DNA from: Thermothielavioides terrestris NRRL 8126
Lineage: Eukaryota > Ascomycota > Sordariomycetes > Sordariales > Chaetomiaceae
DNA: 64,000 bases
Direction of reading: 5' to 3'
Assembly (NCBI RefSeq): GCF_000226115.1
Contig: NC_016461.1
Location: 1,612,001 to 1,676,000, forward strand
Of the stretch, positions 35,381-47,877 are shown piece after piece (the first letter of the stretch is position 1; every line of letters starts with the position of its first letter). The position numbers and the translations under genes are program-made. The notes beneath the pieces are model-generated. The model did not search any database and was not told where the DNA came from. It worked only from the letters and a program-made list of their open reading frames with translations.

Positions 35381-38300
35381 TCAAATGCAACCCATCGGAC
35401 GAGGCGAAGAAGCTCTGACCGTTAAAACTTCACCCACCGGGCCGTAAAGTAGCCATGAAGAGGCTATCGGGTCCCGAAACCCATCCCCAGCCCATCCCCA
35501 AGGCGGCCCCTCTCCGAACCAGGTTTCTTACCCTTCCTCGTAGGTCATTCAGAGAAAAACTGTCCCGGCTGGAATGCAAAGATGGTCTTTTGGTCTTGTT
35601 TTCGCACAACTCACATCGCACAACAGGTATGAAAGACCACGAGACTACCCGTTGTGCTACGTCGGTGAGCGGAGGAAGCACACAAACCAGGAAACCTGAC
35701 ACCCTCAATCTTCTCTCGACTGACTTGCTCGCTGCAAGGCCAGGGACAAGTGCATTTTTCGAAGAAATGAGTCATCAAACCCGCAATCTCGGTCATCCGC
35801 CAAAACGAGAACTCTGCATCACCGGCTCCCCCTATTAGGCACCTCAGGCCTTTCCGCACTTGTGCCCTCGGAGTCTGGTTGCGGCACGACTCACCATGGC
35901 AAAGAAGAGACCGTGGTAGCTGCTAGGGAGCCGGAGACCCCTTGTTTCGCCAAACGACGCCCTCAGGGACACGTATGTCGCCCGGATTGGCCCAGAAATC
36001 TATAGTTACTCGTAACTATACATGTAACTAACGTTACCTAGTTACCAAGCATAGCTTGGCTTGAGGTGGGCCGAACACTTCGGAAGCAGCTCCATGTTGG
36101 GGCTGCACACCACCAACGGGGCTGACGCTCGTCAGAATAACGTTATAGCCCCCTTCCCCACCCAGTGTCGCACAGCATGACATATCTGAGAGTCCCGAAT
36201 CTGGCAGGCTTTGGGCCAATTCATTTAAATCGACAGGATGGGTGAGACAGCCCTCAGTGAGTTCTGAAAGTGATGGCGAAACGGTGTTTTGGCGGCCAGC
36301 TTCCCAGTTTCGAGCATCCTCGTCCACAGAGGCCACATCGTTATCCTCTCCGTGAGACGAAGGATACTGGATGCTCTTCACGCCGACTACGGACGTACCT
36401 GTAATCCGTGCGTGCATGGTGGTCGCGCTACCCGCTGTGGTGGAAGTGAGGACCCAGCGGGTCGGGAACGTTGACACAACGCCCCAGTGCCAGCGGAACT
36501 TTCTTGTGCTGTGATGGAGGCCACACCCTCTCCCTCGCTTGCTGGATCTTGTTGGTTACCCGTCCGCCAGTTGGTCGACGTTGTTATATCTGTGTAATTA
36601 TGTACAGTGCCTGTAACATTCGTCGGTTGGGATGATGAGGGGGGTGGCGCCTCCGCAGTTGGCGTAAGCAAGGGACAAGGGCAGAAGGCATGTCAGCATG
36701 AGGCTCCGAATCCGCGGAACTGAAAGAAGGCCGTCGGAGCATGGAAAAGCGGTCAAATCCAGCCCGCAACCGCATGTGGACCAGGCTCGCAGAGAGGTTG
36801 TGCGCCTGTCCCGAAATGTTGGCCTGGCTTGCCGAGATCCGGGAGGAGCTTGCTCGCCTTGGAGATCCAAATACAGCAGTTACGTCTCTTCCTTGGTGGA
36901 GCAATGCGGTCACTCGCCAAGAACAACGCTAGGATTCGTCGCTCGCGTCTCAACAGCTCACTGCCTCGTGATTTGGTCACAACGGATGTGTGAGTACCTC
37001 GGTTATTGAAGCCACATATCATGTTGTTTGGCGGCACGGCTCGGTTTCTGCTTGTGGTGCCCCGGTGAGTGGCAGTTTCCAGCAGCGAGCGCGGAATAGC
37101 GGGGCGAACCACAGCGCCGGGAACAAGGAGCCAACGGCAGGCAGCGAGCAGAGGCCGGTACTTGGCGCAATAAATTGGGGCGTCCAGGATAAGGCTCCTT
37201 CGTCATCCTGGCCACACCACAGAGACTTCTGCGCCCGAAACAAACAGGGCACAGGGGCAATGGGCCGACTCAGAGCTGTCGTTGGCCCGCCGTTTCTGAG
37301 CGACCGCGCCACACCTCATGGCCGCATTCTACCGAACGTCAATCGTGGGTATCGTGTGCTTTCAGGCAACGCTGATGCCCTTACTTCCGTAGTGCAAATG
37401 GAACCTCCTACATGCATACCTCGGTTTTCAGGCGAGCCCCTACCCAGTACCCACTCGACGATCATCGTGAGGGTCATCGTGAGGGTCACGTTGCTGGAGC
37501 AGAGGAGGCGGAGCGTGCAAGAGCGATGCACATGCTTTCAAGCGGCGGTGAGACAACCTAATGCCATCAGCAGGATGTGTGCTTTCAATTTCCAGTTTCT
37601 TTTCCTGCTCTGATTGGTGTAGCTTCGTTCGCCTTGGACACTATGACCCGACAACTTGGAACCGACATCCAACTTTGTCTACACTAGTGTAGTGTAGGTC
37701 GCTGCCACTAATTCGGTGACAACCAAAACTACCTTAGTTCACACTCGTACACGACTGCGTAATGTACTCGCTGGTTTACCCAGTGCGCTATAGGGTTCGT
37801 ATTCGTACACTACGGAAGATACGGGCCCTATCTGAGCGGGATCTGTTGATCGCCTGTTGGATAAGGGAGGCCACGTTAGTTAGGCAACTGCGCAAGTGTA
37901 GGCAAGCGATGCATTGTGTGATGGAATCAGCCTAGGATTACACCTCTGCGCAGTAGCTTATGGCACACCGCTCAACAACGGGCTAGTTGGCATCCGTGTC
38001 TTGAACAAGCCCAACCTCGAGACGGAGCTTACTTGGAATAACGCTAGGAAGCACTCGCGCCAAACACCCACACGGGGAACGGACAGCCATGATGCCGACC
38101 AGGTGGCTGCTTCTGTGTGTGTAGCGCGGATGGCTTTGGAGGATGACCGAGTACCCTGTGTATGGGCGGGTCCTTCGCACGGATTGCCAACCGATCCCTG
38201 GGTACAACGCTGTTTTTCTGGTTACTGTGGTGCCGGTGCGGCGGATTTGGTGCGGACTAAGTTAGTTAGTGTATCCGCATGGTAGCTAACCTTGCCCTAC

Positions 38301-40257
38301 ACTAGTGTAGTTAGCTTCAAGCGGTAAGTTACATGACGTTAATTTGCGGCGGTTTTTTCGCTGACACAGCGAAGGATCGTCGGCATGAACCTTTGAGGTA
38401 GGTCCTCATGCAGCTATGGTGATATTCGTGCCGCAGTCGGTGAGCTGAATTTGCCGTCCCACTGTGTCTAGAGTTCCTGCTAAGTACACTACATACACAG
38501 TAAGTGAGCATCGAGAGTGCCCAGGTTTTGGTTGGCACGCGGGCAACACGGAGAGGAACGGGAGCGGGAGCGGGAGTTGCCGTTCAGTATGCACGGAGTA
38601 CCTGCTATTCTTGTACGTGTTGGCCGGCAACTCCCACTCCCCGCGAAGGGTCCAGCTTTGTGTTGGTGGTGAATCCGGACGGCTGGGCCGGCCCCAGCGC
38701 ATGCACGAATTACACAGTAATGGACACTTGCGCCACATCGTCTCGCGAGCTGTGCGCCCCAATGAAGGTCATGAGGAACGTCACTATCACAGGACACAGT
38801 GAGATATCCGTCCTCAGATCCTTGCGCGGAACTGCAGACACAACGGAATAACGACCGCAGCCTGCTGGAGCTGCGAGTTTCGGACGCAACCTGCTGCGCC
38901 CAATGGAACCAACCTCTCCTGCCTGTCCGGGACGGGAGCCCCACCAGTCCGGGTCTCTTTGCCAATCCCGCTGAACCCTGAACCCTGATGTTTCACCCAG
39001 CCGCTGGGAACGAGGGGCGTTGGTTGCGATTGTGTGGGTAATTCCGTAGCCGCCGTGCTCGAAACTGTGGAGGTGAACGACAGGAGCGACGGGCGTCACT
39101 TTGGATACTCCGCATCAGGTATATGAGAAACACCAGGTAGGTACCTTAGTGTAAATATGTTCCTAGGTGACTGATTTGGAGAGCACCGCAAGGCGAACGA
39201 GGACTCAAGATGCACAGTGCACACACTCGCTGCTGCAGGTGGTGCTTTGGTACATTATGTACGGAATACTGTACCTTTCGGTCAGGTAATGTACACATTC
39301 GGGTAGTTACTTAGGTAGTCGTACCTTCCAGGTTTCCAGGCTGCCTAACATCCATGGTACACAATGCTGAATTTCCATTTTTCTTCCCGGTAACTAAGGT
39401 ACCTTCCGCTCCTACCCATCAGCAAACACACCCCGGTCCTGCATCACTGCGACGTCGACGGGAGGGCTTTAAAGATGCCCCTGCCCTCCTTTCCCATCCC
39501 GGTCCATAATCAACAGCACAGGGCGTTGGCCCAGGGCCGCCCGCATCGACCACATCGACGGCAATTTCAACCGCGTCCTCAACCGCGTCTGCTGGTCGTG
39601 CTCTGACGCGAGGGCTGGCAACGTCGCCCCGCCACGTCGAATGCCCGCGAGGGCCCATGTGCTTGGGTTGGCCAATCCCTCCGTCAGGCTGTTCACAGGT
39701 GAGCAATTACACGGGTCTTTTCTGGTTCCTTTGCTTGGTGGGGTGCCTGCGGCTCCAGAGAAACCGTCGCAGGCGTCCTTGCAGGCGTCCTTCCATGCTT
39801 CTGTGGCGGGATGCTTTGTGTGGTCCCATTATTTTATTATTTCGCCCACACTCTCTCTTTTCCCCTTGCCTCCCCTTCTCCTTTTCCACGAATGTGTCTG
39901 CCGCATGATTCCAGCGGCCAGCGCTCATTGACAGCACTATCTGTTCTCGGCGCAGTCGGTGCCAAATGGCTGCGTTACTCGCTCATTGCCTCTCGCTGTT
40001 CCCTTCTCATCCTTGCTTTGGCTTGGGACAATCCTCGCGAGCACGACCTCGAAAATCTGAGCGCTATCGCCTCGACCGGCAGTGGAAGCCTTGGTCCTAA
40101 CATATATAGGGACTTGTACGGTCGAGGCTCCTCCTAACCAACCACCTCGGGCAGTCATTGCCCTCGAACACTCCCTCGGCATTTATCGTACCATCGTTGT
40201 CGAGCACAGCGGCTGCAAGACGGAAGACCCAACCGTGTGTCTTCCCTCTGCCCAGCC
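35381..40257. other. Gene-poor region between MITE copy B and the methyltransferase
   Basis: Apart from the uncertain minus-strand frames at 36034-36913, I see no supportable gene in these 4.9 kb. The palindrome ACACTAGTGT occurs at about 37682 and 38297. Motifs of the ACCTAGGTAACGT type are frequent. The last several hundred bases are the promoter and leader of the methyltransferase gene. Confidence 0.4.
36034..36913 (-). pseudogene. Overlapping coding-like frames, possible decayed gene
   Basis: Three minus-strand frames (36913-36584, 36671-36387, 36477-36034) overlap end to end in different phases. Each reads like a Ser/Thr/Pro-rich, low-bias protein for 60-110 residues, and they could be pieces of one frame broken by frameshifts or small introns. 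I could not find convincing splice sites to join them and recognise no family. They may also be chance frames. Confidence 0.15.
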
Positions 40258-41621
40258 ATGGCGTCCCAGCCGTTTAGAACCCTTATGTGAGCTTGATCCG
40301 ACGCGAATCCCCAAAGTTGCCCACCAGTAACCAGCTCAATCTCCAACTGACCCTCTTCGCGCAGTCCCAGTGGAGCTCCACCGCTTCGGACGTACCAAGA
40401 AGTATTCCTCGAGAATGGTCGGTGGTATGGCACTTATAAGAGGGGAAAGTATCTGCTTCCCATTGACGAAGTGAGTTTCAACTCGCCGGCAGCCCCTCTG
40501 CCCCGGGAAATATTCCTAGAACCATCGCCCTTGCCGGTCTATCGTGGTCAAGCTGACTATCTGTGGAGACCGATTTGGAAAGGCTGGATGTCTTCCACAA
40601 AATCTTCCTCGTTGCGCGCAAGGATGTGCTTCACAGTGCCCCGCTTCACAACCAAGAAAGTCCACGCATCCTGGACCTGGGCTGCGGCACAGGCATCTGG
40701 GGTATTGACATGGCAGAGTGAGTCTTCAAGCAGCCGTCTCGAGCAGGGCCGTCTCTGAACTGACGCCCGTCGAACAGCAAATATCCCAATGGGTTGCATG
40801 TGGGCCTTGATCTGAATTACATCCAGCCTGAATTGTGAGTTCCATCATCACCACGCAACGATTTGCACACGCTGACCCGTGCCAGCATCCCCGCCAATAT
40901 GCGGTTCATCCAACAAGATATCGAAGACAGTTGGAAGGACCTCGAGCCAGGATCCTGGGATCTCATCCACATGCGTGCCCTCGTTGGCAGCATCAGCGAT
41001 TGGCCTAAAGTATACGCTGAGATTCACAGGTAAGTCCTCGGCTGTCAAGAAACAGGCTGCGTGCGCATCGTTAATCGTCCTCAAGACATCTCAAACCGCA
41101 TTACGGCTATTTCGAGCAGGTCGAGATAGACTGGTACCCACGGTGCGACGACGGTTCCCTCGCCCCGGATACCACGGTTATGCAGTGGGCGAATGAGCTT
41201 TTCGATGCCATGGATCGCTTCGGCCGCTCCTTGCGCGTGGACAGCAATCTCACCAAACAGCGGCTCGCAGACGTCGGCTTTGTCGACATTGAGGAGGAGG
41301 TCATCCAATTGCCTCTCAACGGCTGGCCCGTCGACGCACACGCCAGACACCTCGGCCGATGGTTCAATTTTGGGCTTCGGCAAGCCCTCCAACCACTCAG
41401 TCTTGCACCCTTATCCCGAGGCAATGGCCGCACCCCAGCCGAGATCTCAGAGATGACCGACAAGATCAGGGCTGAGATTTACAGCAATAGTGTGCATGCG
41501 TACTGCACATTGTAAGTTTGAGCACTTCTGCAAGCTGCCGTTCTCCGAGCGCATTGTGCATCCAGCAGAACCGTTGCTGACGGAGTCTAGGCATGTTTTC
41601 ACAGCCAGAAAGCCACGGTGA
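40258..41621 (+). CDS. LaeA-like (VipC/VapB-type) SAM-dependent methyltransferase
   Basis: Seven exons (40258-40286, 40365-40470, 40569-40717, 40778-40834, 40886-41029, 41086-41511, 41591-41621) join in frame to 313 aa. The order of features is the family's: [21 protein letters not shown], then [10 protein letters not shown], motif [17 protein letters not shown] (residues 79-94), [11 protein letters not shown], a [11 protein letters not shown] segment, and [12 protein letters not shown]. The class is soluble and Rossmann-fold; relatives in Aspergillus link velvet-complex signalling, development and secondary metabolism, but the methyl acceptor here cannot be told from sequence. Intron 2 must use a GAG acceptor (40566-40568), because all upstream AG sites run into an in-frame TGA. 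The first exon is only 29 bp and is the least certain part. No biosynthetic core gene is nearby. Confidence 0.88.
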
Positions 41622-44600
41622 GTCTGGCTCGTTTCTGCTGTCATCACCTGGGCTTGCAGCCTCGCGGCGCGCAGAAACCCTTGCCGATGATCGGAAAACC
41701 GGCCGTGCTTGCACGTCGGTTGCGTGGCAGGGCCGCGTGGCGGGCGAATGATTGGACCTCCGTTTCTGCACTGCATTGTTTGCTGGCTCGTTGACGATTT
41801 GCTCCCGGTAAACGACAGGGCGGACGATCATGCGGCCCACTCGATAGCCAAGCCAGCTTCTCCCACCAGGACGCATCTGCCACGAGCTCGACCTCGTCAG
41901 GCCTGAAAGAGCGACTGCAAACCTAAGGAGCTGGAGCACGTAGGGGAGAGTCACGCTGCGACTCGCAATCGACTTTTCCGCCTGCCACTGGACCGCGCCG
42001 CTACGTCACCGAGATTGCGCTCGCCAGAACCCCCTATTTTCAGCTGCTCGAGTTCTTGCGAATTGGTATACCGAGACGTCTGTCACTCCTCGGTCTGTCC
42101 CGAGCTGGAACCATGGATGGCCCGGGCGGGGAGTTTGTCAATCCAAACACACGACGATGCCAGCGCTGTCAAACTCGGCTGAGCTACCACCAGGAGATTC
42201 GCATGTCATCGAGTGGCATCGAGGGGCGCCCAGAAACACGTTGCAGCGGACCATGACCACTATGCAGGTTGGCCTTGTAGCGCGACCTAGCACCGTTACT
42301 TGGTGGCGGCCCGTTTTGGGGGCCATGCGAGACAGGCACGGCGGTCACTCGTGGGAGCCACAAGGGGCATGTCGATTCAGGCTCCTTGTGAGTTTCTGGG
42401 TTTCCCCGTGCGTCCTTGCCACGATAACGTCCGCAGAGGCTTGGCGGTTCCAGCTGCGGCCTTCGTTGACCGGGTCCGACGGGGATCCGACGCGTCTTGA
42501 TGTGAAGAAGGGTTGGTGATGGGGTCGGCAGTCTGCACAGGGACCAATTGTGGCTGGTTGGAATTACTGTGCATATTGGCACCGCATCCGGAAGGTCTAT
42601 CCGCTGCGCTCCGGTATCCCATCTGCGAAGCATCCCGGCTACTGAAGCTGCGTGTCACAGCGTCCTCACCCTTGGTTTCACTTGCCGACCCCGCTTCATT
42701 GTATTTAGACCAAACTTCTTGCAGGCCGCGGTGGTTAGCCAGCACCCCCCGTAACGAAATAGGCCGTTGGTCCGCTGTTACCGCCTCAATAAAGCCCGCC
42801 GCTTCAAGACTCCGATCCCCAACCGTGGACATGCATGCCGGGATCTTCGCTGCTGTCTTGTCACAGAGCTGGCTTCTCTACGGGATGATGTGTAGGCCAC
42901 TGCCTCTTCCCAATTGCCAGTTGGCTATAACTATGGGAACGGCGACCAAGCAACAGTTCGCCTTCAGATGCTGGGCTCAAGGTCAATGCTGCTAAGCATT
43001 GAATGTTAATGGAGCCGCGGAGAGCAAGTGCGAACGAAAGATGGAGAACTGCAGGACATGAACGATAGAGACATGAGGGCACGACTCGGAGCCCAGACTA
43101 GCCGGTTGGCCGCGAGGCAGCAAACCAGCTGAAGGGGGAGACAGTATGCATACATCCGCCGGCATATCGAGGTGTAATGGGGGACGATATTTCCGCCAGA
43201 TCGGAGGTCATGGGAGCAACCTCGTGAGAATGTGGCAAGGCAAGCCTGTTCCCTGCCCCTGTTCGCCCTCTTGTCGTCTTGGAACCAACTGCAATGGTAT
43301 GGTTCCGAGTGAGCTGACTTCGCGCAAGCGAATACACTTGCTTCTCTCCGAACAATCATCACTCTGAGTCTGACCAGCTCCGAGCCCTTCTTCACTCCAA
43401 GCCCAAAACGAACGATTGGACATGAAGCGGTAAGAGGAGACGGGGCGACGGAAGCTGCACAACGGCTTCACGATCCCTGAGCGGGGGGCGATATCCGCCC
43501 TATAGGGTGGCGCCGTGGAAACGGCATGCACGCCAGCTGCCGCATTGCGCATGGTTCTCGCAGCTAGAACACAGCACAACAAGCCACATGAGCGAAAGAC
43601 AACTGCAGCTCACCAGCCAGACGCAACGTCCGCTCAGTGACAGGCCCCTGAAACGGAAAAGCTAGATCTGCAGACGTGTGCCAACTGCAGACGCATCTCC
43701 ACACCAAAGTACGACATTGAGGATAAGGCGGGGGGAAGGGAAAGGGCAAGAAAGTGGGGGAACAAAAATAGGAGGCCGCATGCTTGGGAAGGGACGGGCA
43801 GAATCGCGGGCAGCTCAGTCGCACTGCGCTGAACTCTAGGGGAAGGGGAAGACGGAAGAGAGGCAGGAGAATGCCACCGGACCGTGCCGCCTCTCTTGTT
43901 CAAGTTGTTTTCAGGATGGTAGGCGAGGCAACATACACCGGTCGTTGCCCGGAGGCGGGAGGTGACGGACAGTCACTCACTTCTCTCTCCCGGTTTGCCT
44001 CACTCGCGGCTGTGCGGCCCTCTCCGCTTCCAAACTCGGTTCATCTCGCGGCACACCACACCACACCACAACCCAGGTCGCGTCCTGCCATCGATCTTTC
44101 TCGGCATGTCCGCGGGCCCTTGGCCCCGCCAGGGAGTCCAAGCCACAGTACACCGTGTCACTGGCTGCCCTCCCCTGCATCTCCGTTTCGAAGTCCAAAC
44201 CACACGTCCCGTCGGCTGATTGGCGGATATGCATTGTGGTAGCCAAGCTGCAGACTGCAAGGGAACATACCGTCAAGACCGGTAAGGGAGAGATACCTAC
44301 CAGTACATAACATGTAGGTACTTGAAAGCACGGAGAGACATAGAGCTGGACCGCAGTGTGATGGCAGCTATGATTGGCAAAATGTGAGCCGGGGTAAATT
44401 TGCCTTGATTTGGCTTCATGCATTCGACTTTAGAGGTACAGGGCGACAAATGAAAAAGAACACAGGGTCCTCTGCTGTGACACACCTAGGACCGGCGGAA
44501 ATGTACAGACAAGATAGGGAAGAAAGATGAGCCTTTACCCTTCCCCGTTTCCGGCGTGCTCTTCCGGATGGTCTGCCATACCTCCCACACTTAGCCAAGG

Positions 44601-44928
44601 CGGGCTAGCATGAAACAACCCAGCCCATCCGGGGCGCCTCATGGCTAGGTTGTGATAGGTATCCCCAGGGACGCCCCGGGGAAAGAGGTGTCGGCGAGTC
44701 TAGTATGGGCGGCGGCCCCCGGATGCGCCACCAAGTCTATTCCCGAGAAAAAACGCAGAATCCCCCCTTCACTTGCCTCCCTTGCGCCTCCCCAGATTTG
44801 CCGGCCGCCGCCGGGAAATGCAACAGAAAGCGAGAGATCGCCTGGCGCAGACGCGAGGAAAGCGCATCACTCTAAACCAACACCCCCCTCTTTCCACTTC
44901 TCCTCGAAACGTGAACCCGGATATCAGC
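41622..44928. other. Convergent gene-poor region
   Basis: This 3.3 kb lies between two converging genes. Besides their 3' UTRs I can support nothing. The frame at 42377-42832 is listed separately as a weak candidate. Confidence 0.4.
42377..42832 (-). other. Weak candidate coding frame, 151 codons
   Basis: A minus-strand frame from the ATG at 42832 reads MSTVGDRSLEAAGF and stays compositionally protein-like (mixed charged and polar residues, no long low-complexity run) for about 130 codons. I recognise no domain and no splice-linked exons. It could be a gene fragment or chance. Confidence 0.15.
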
Positions 44929-45893
44929 TCAGTGGTGAGCAGCCTGCGTCTCGCCGTGGTAGCCAATCAGCTTGAACCTGCCGATCATCTCGCCGACGGT
45001 GAAGAAGCCCAGGCACTCGGCCAGGACCACACCGCCAGCCGCCACTTGTGTCCTCGAGATGTTGCGGATCTGCTGCGGGTTGACAGACTGCAGGAGGCTC
45101 GAGAAGAAAGTGCCGGGGTGCTGCAGCTGCTTCCATAGGCTCTGGAAGTAGCTTTGGAAGGTCGAAATGGAACTGTGGGGCGGAAACAAGAAACGGACAC
45201 GTCAACAACGGGCTCACGGCAAGCAGGAAGATAAACAAACAACCATTCCCATGACCCCGGCCGAGATGAGAAGGGGGCGGGCAGACTTACGGCGGTGACA
45301 TGTTCTGGCCCTTGACGACCAGCTTGGCCAACTCCAGGCCAACCTTGGAGTAGTAAACGACGAGGGGCGTCTGGCCTGCAAGGGGGGCAGGGGGGAACAA
45401 CAGTCAGCCATTGGAGCCACGAAACAGATCATGACCTCCGCCATCAGCACCACCACCGTCAAGCCCAGCGCGCACTTGCATCATCCGGGTCGCAGCATGC
45501 ACGACGACACAATATGCGACCCACAGCACGCAAAGCGGACCGGCAGCCGGCTCAGCAGGGCGGATTGGGAGGGAGGTGAATGTGGCTTGCTGGAGTCGGA
45601 TCTTGCTTACGCTCGACAAAAGCGATCAGACGACCTGTCCGGCCGCCGACGCGGCTCAGAGCGCTCGACACACCCTTGGCGGTTTTGGCGATGGCCGGGC
45701 CGGCGGCCGACGTGACGCGCGACAGGCCCTGGGCAGCCTTGCTCGTGGTCTCGGACGCGGTCGACGAGGACTGCGCGGCGGCCTGCTTGGCGGCCTCGGC
45801 GGCCTGTTTTGTTGTGCTGCTGGTCGACTCGAAGCGGGCCACGCGGCGGCCCGCCACGAGGCCCGATCGCCTCATGACCAGGGCGAACGTCAT
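44929..45893 (-). CDS. atp20: Mitochondrial ATP synthase subunit g
   Basis: Three exons, 45893-45611, 45375-45291 and 45172-44929, with introns of 235 and 118 bp, give 203 aa. The protein is a membrane-associated part of the F1Fo ATP synthase Fo sector that stabilises enzyme dimers and cristae. The first about 20 residues (MTFALVMRRSGLVAGRRVAR) are Arg-rich and acid-free, as for a mitochondrial presequence. An Ala/Ser/Thr-rich stretch follows, then the conserved core: LVVYYSKVGLELAKLV, FQSYFQSLWKQL, and a hydrophobic C-terminal helix with GGVVLAECLGFFTVGEMIGR, including the GxxxG-like positions of this family. It is somewhat longer than yeast Atp20, mainly in the low-complexity N-terminal part. 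Confidence 0.93.
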
Positions 45894-46697
45894 TTTTTTT
45901 TCTTGTTTTTTGCCTTTTAACCGGCCAAGGAGGGGAGAGAAGGCTGCTGCGCGTCGCAGACGCAAATCGTCGGCGGTCGGAGCGGAGGAAAACGGGGTGC
46001 GGCCGAGGAACGATTGCGGATGGCGGCCGTTGCGAGAGCGGCGTTCGGCGGGAAGGAATGATATCGCGCAGGTTGGACAGGATGGGGCCGGAGAACCGAG
46101 AAAAATTGGAAACCAAGCTCGGAAGATCTCGAAAGGCGTTGGCTGCTCCCTTCGGCAAGGGCCGGCCAATCAGAAGGCCGAATTGGAAGCTGGGTATGGA
46201 GCTCGGCCGGACCTGAGCTTCCATGTTCGAGCGGTGCCCCTGTAAGCTACCTACCAACGTACCTAAAAGTCAGTCGTTGTGCCGACCTGCAGAGCTAAGA
46301 GTTCAGGAAAAGGTAGTTAGCGTTCTGAACTCCCAAAATCGACTGTTGGTCTGCCATCACAACCACCGCATGCGTCCGCCTTTCACCAGTCTCATGAATA
46401 GACGCTGCGGTCATCACGTTTGCCGTCGAAAACATCAAATTCTAGGCCTACTTAACAAGCCAAGGCGGTTCCCGAGACGCTAAAGGACTAGGTAACTAGC
46501 AAGTAAGTTCAAAGTCATCCCCCGAACGATGAAGCGCGACCCCAAGAACACAAGCAGCCATCCCCGTCCGACAATGGTGGCTCAAATCAAATCCAGGTGT
46601 ATCGATTTCGCTACATCTCTATATGGACCGCTTGGTTTGAAAATGCAAATGGGCTGGAAATAAAGAGTATAAAAAAAGAAAGTCTAACGCTAAACTC
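45894..46697. other. ATP20 promoter and LAD 3' flank
   Basis: This 804 bp holds the ATP20 promoter and leader next to 45894 and the LAD 3' UTR next to 46697. A minus-strand frame beginning MEAQVRPSS near 46223 would be an upstream frame if transcription starts that far out; I do not support it as a gene. Confidence 0.5.
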
Positions 46698-47877
46698 TCA
46701 GTCCAAGCTCTGAATCTGCACTTTGATAGCACCTGTCGTCGGGTCCGAGGCGGTGGCGAAGGCCTTGATGGCGTCTTCCAGCGGGAACCGGTGGGTGACG
46801 AGCCGCTTGAGGTCGATGACGCCGTTCTGGACCAGCCGGATGGCGCGTGGCCAGGTGTTGCAGTAGCGGTACTGGAACTGCAGGTCGACCTCGCGGACGC
46901 TGGCGCGCATGAAGGGGATCTGGATCTCGTTCTTGCCCACGCCGATGACGAAGACCTTGCCGCCGAACTTGACCGCCCAGATGGCTGCCGCGATGCTGCT
47001 CTCGACGCCCGTGCACTCGAGAGCCACGGCGGGTTCGATGCCGCCGAAGCGGGCCACGATGGCCTTGGCCGACTCCTCGGCCGACAGCGGCTCGACCTTG
47101 TGCGTGATCACCTCCGGGCAGATCTCCTTGGCGAACCTCAGCCGGCCCTCGTCAATGTCGGTGATGACCAGCGGGCACGCGCCGGCCGCCTTGGCGCAGA
47201 GCATGGTGATGAGGCCGATGGGCCCGGCGCCGCAGACGAGCACGGGGTCGCCCAGCCGCACCCCGGCCCTGTGCAGGCCCGCGAGCGCCACCGAGAGGGG
47301 CTCGAGCATGGCACCGTCCTCGTACGACATGTCTCCAATCTTGTGGCACCACACGGCCGGGTGGTTGACATAGCGCCGCAGCAGGCCCGGCACGGGCGGC
47401 GTGGACAGGAAGTCGACGGTCTCGCAGCCGTTGTAGCGGCCCGTCAGGCACGGCTCGCACGTGTTGCAGATGACCTGCGGCTCGACGGCGACGCGGTCGC
47501 CGACCTTGAGGTTCTTCACGCTCGGGTGCACGGCGATGATCTCGCCGGCCGACTCGTGGCCGAGAATGTGGTCGCCCCCGACGATCATGGGGCCGATGCA
47601 GCCGTGCTTCCAGAAGTGCACATCTGACCTGCAGAGAGGGGACACGGCGTGTGAGCTGCCAGGCGCGATCGGGAACCAGGGAGGCGTTGCAGCGTGTGAG
47701 TGGCATTTACCCGCAGATACCCGTGCTCCTAATGGCGACGGTGACTTCCCCCTCCTTGAGCTCCTCCCCCTTCTGCACGCTCTCCAGCGTCGGCGTGGCC
47801 TCGGTCACCCAGAGGTCATGCTTTGGGTTCGTGAAGACGCCGATGTTCGGCTTCGAAGCTCTTATTGTGCCGTTCAT
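46698..47877 (-). CDS. lad1: L-arabinitol 4-dehydrogenase
   Basis: Two exons, 47877-47711 and 47628-46698, with an 82-bp intron, give 365 aa, close to the 363 of the Neurospora enzyme. It is an NAD-dependent, zinc-containing medium-chain dehydrogenase that oxidises L-arabinitol to L-xylulose in fungal L-arabinose catabolism. Visible residues are Cys55, His80 and Glu81 at the catalytic zinc (GICGSDVHF and ILGHES), structural-zinc cysteines 110, 113, 116 and 124, the Rossmann motif GAGPIG, and Asp in VITDIDEG, which favours NAD over NADP. The segment [11 protein letters not shown] and the C-terminal [11 protein letters not shown] are typical. Xylitol and sorbitol dehydrogenases are the nearest alternatives, but the overall match is to LAD. 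A GGCTAA word lies 222 bp upstream of the start. Confidence 0.95.

Noticed and set aside
35590..35690. tRNA-like stretch on the minus strand with an A-box-like TAGCACAACGG
   Set aside because: No proper B box, and acceptor and anticodon stems do not pair.
36990..37613. Plus-strand frame of 207 codons
   Set aside because: No recognisable domain and no splice-linked partners; the length is possible by chance at this base composition.
38504..38851. Cysteine-rich frame with possible N-glycosylation sites, resembling a secreted peptide
   Set aside because: No ATG with a signal peptide and no convincing splice sites leading into it.
46791..47627. Plus-strand frame of 278 codons
   Set aside because: Antisense shadow of the well-recognised L-arabinitol dehydrogenase.
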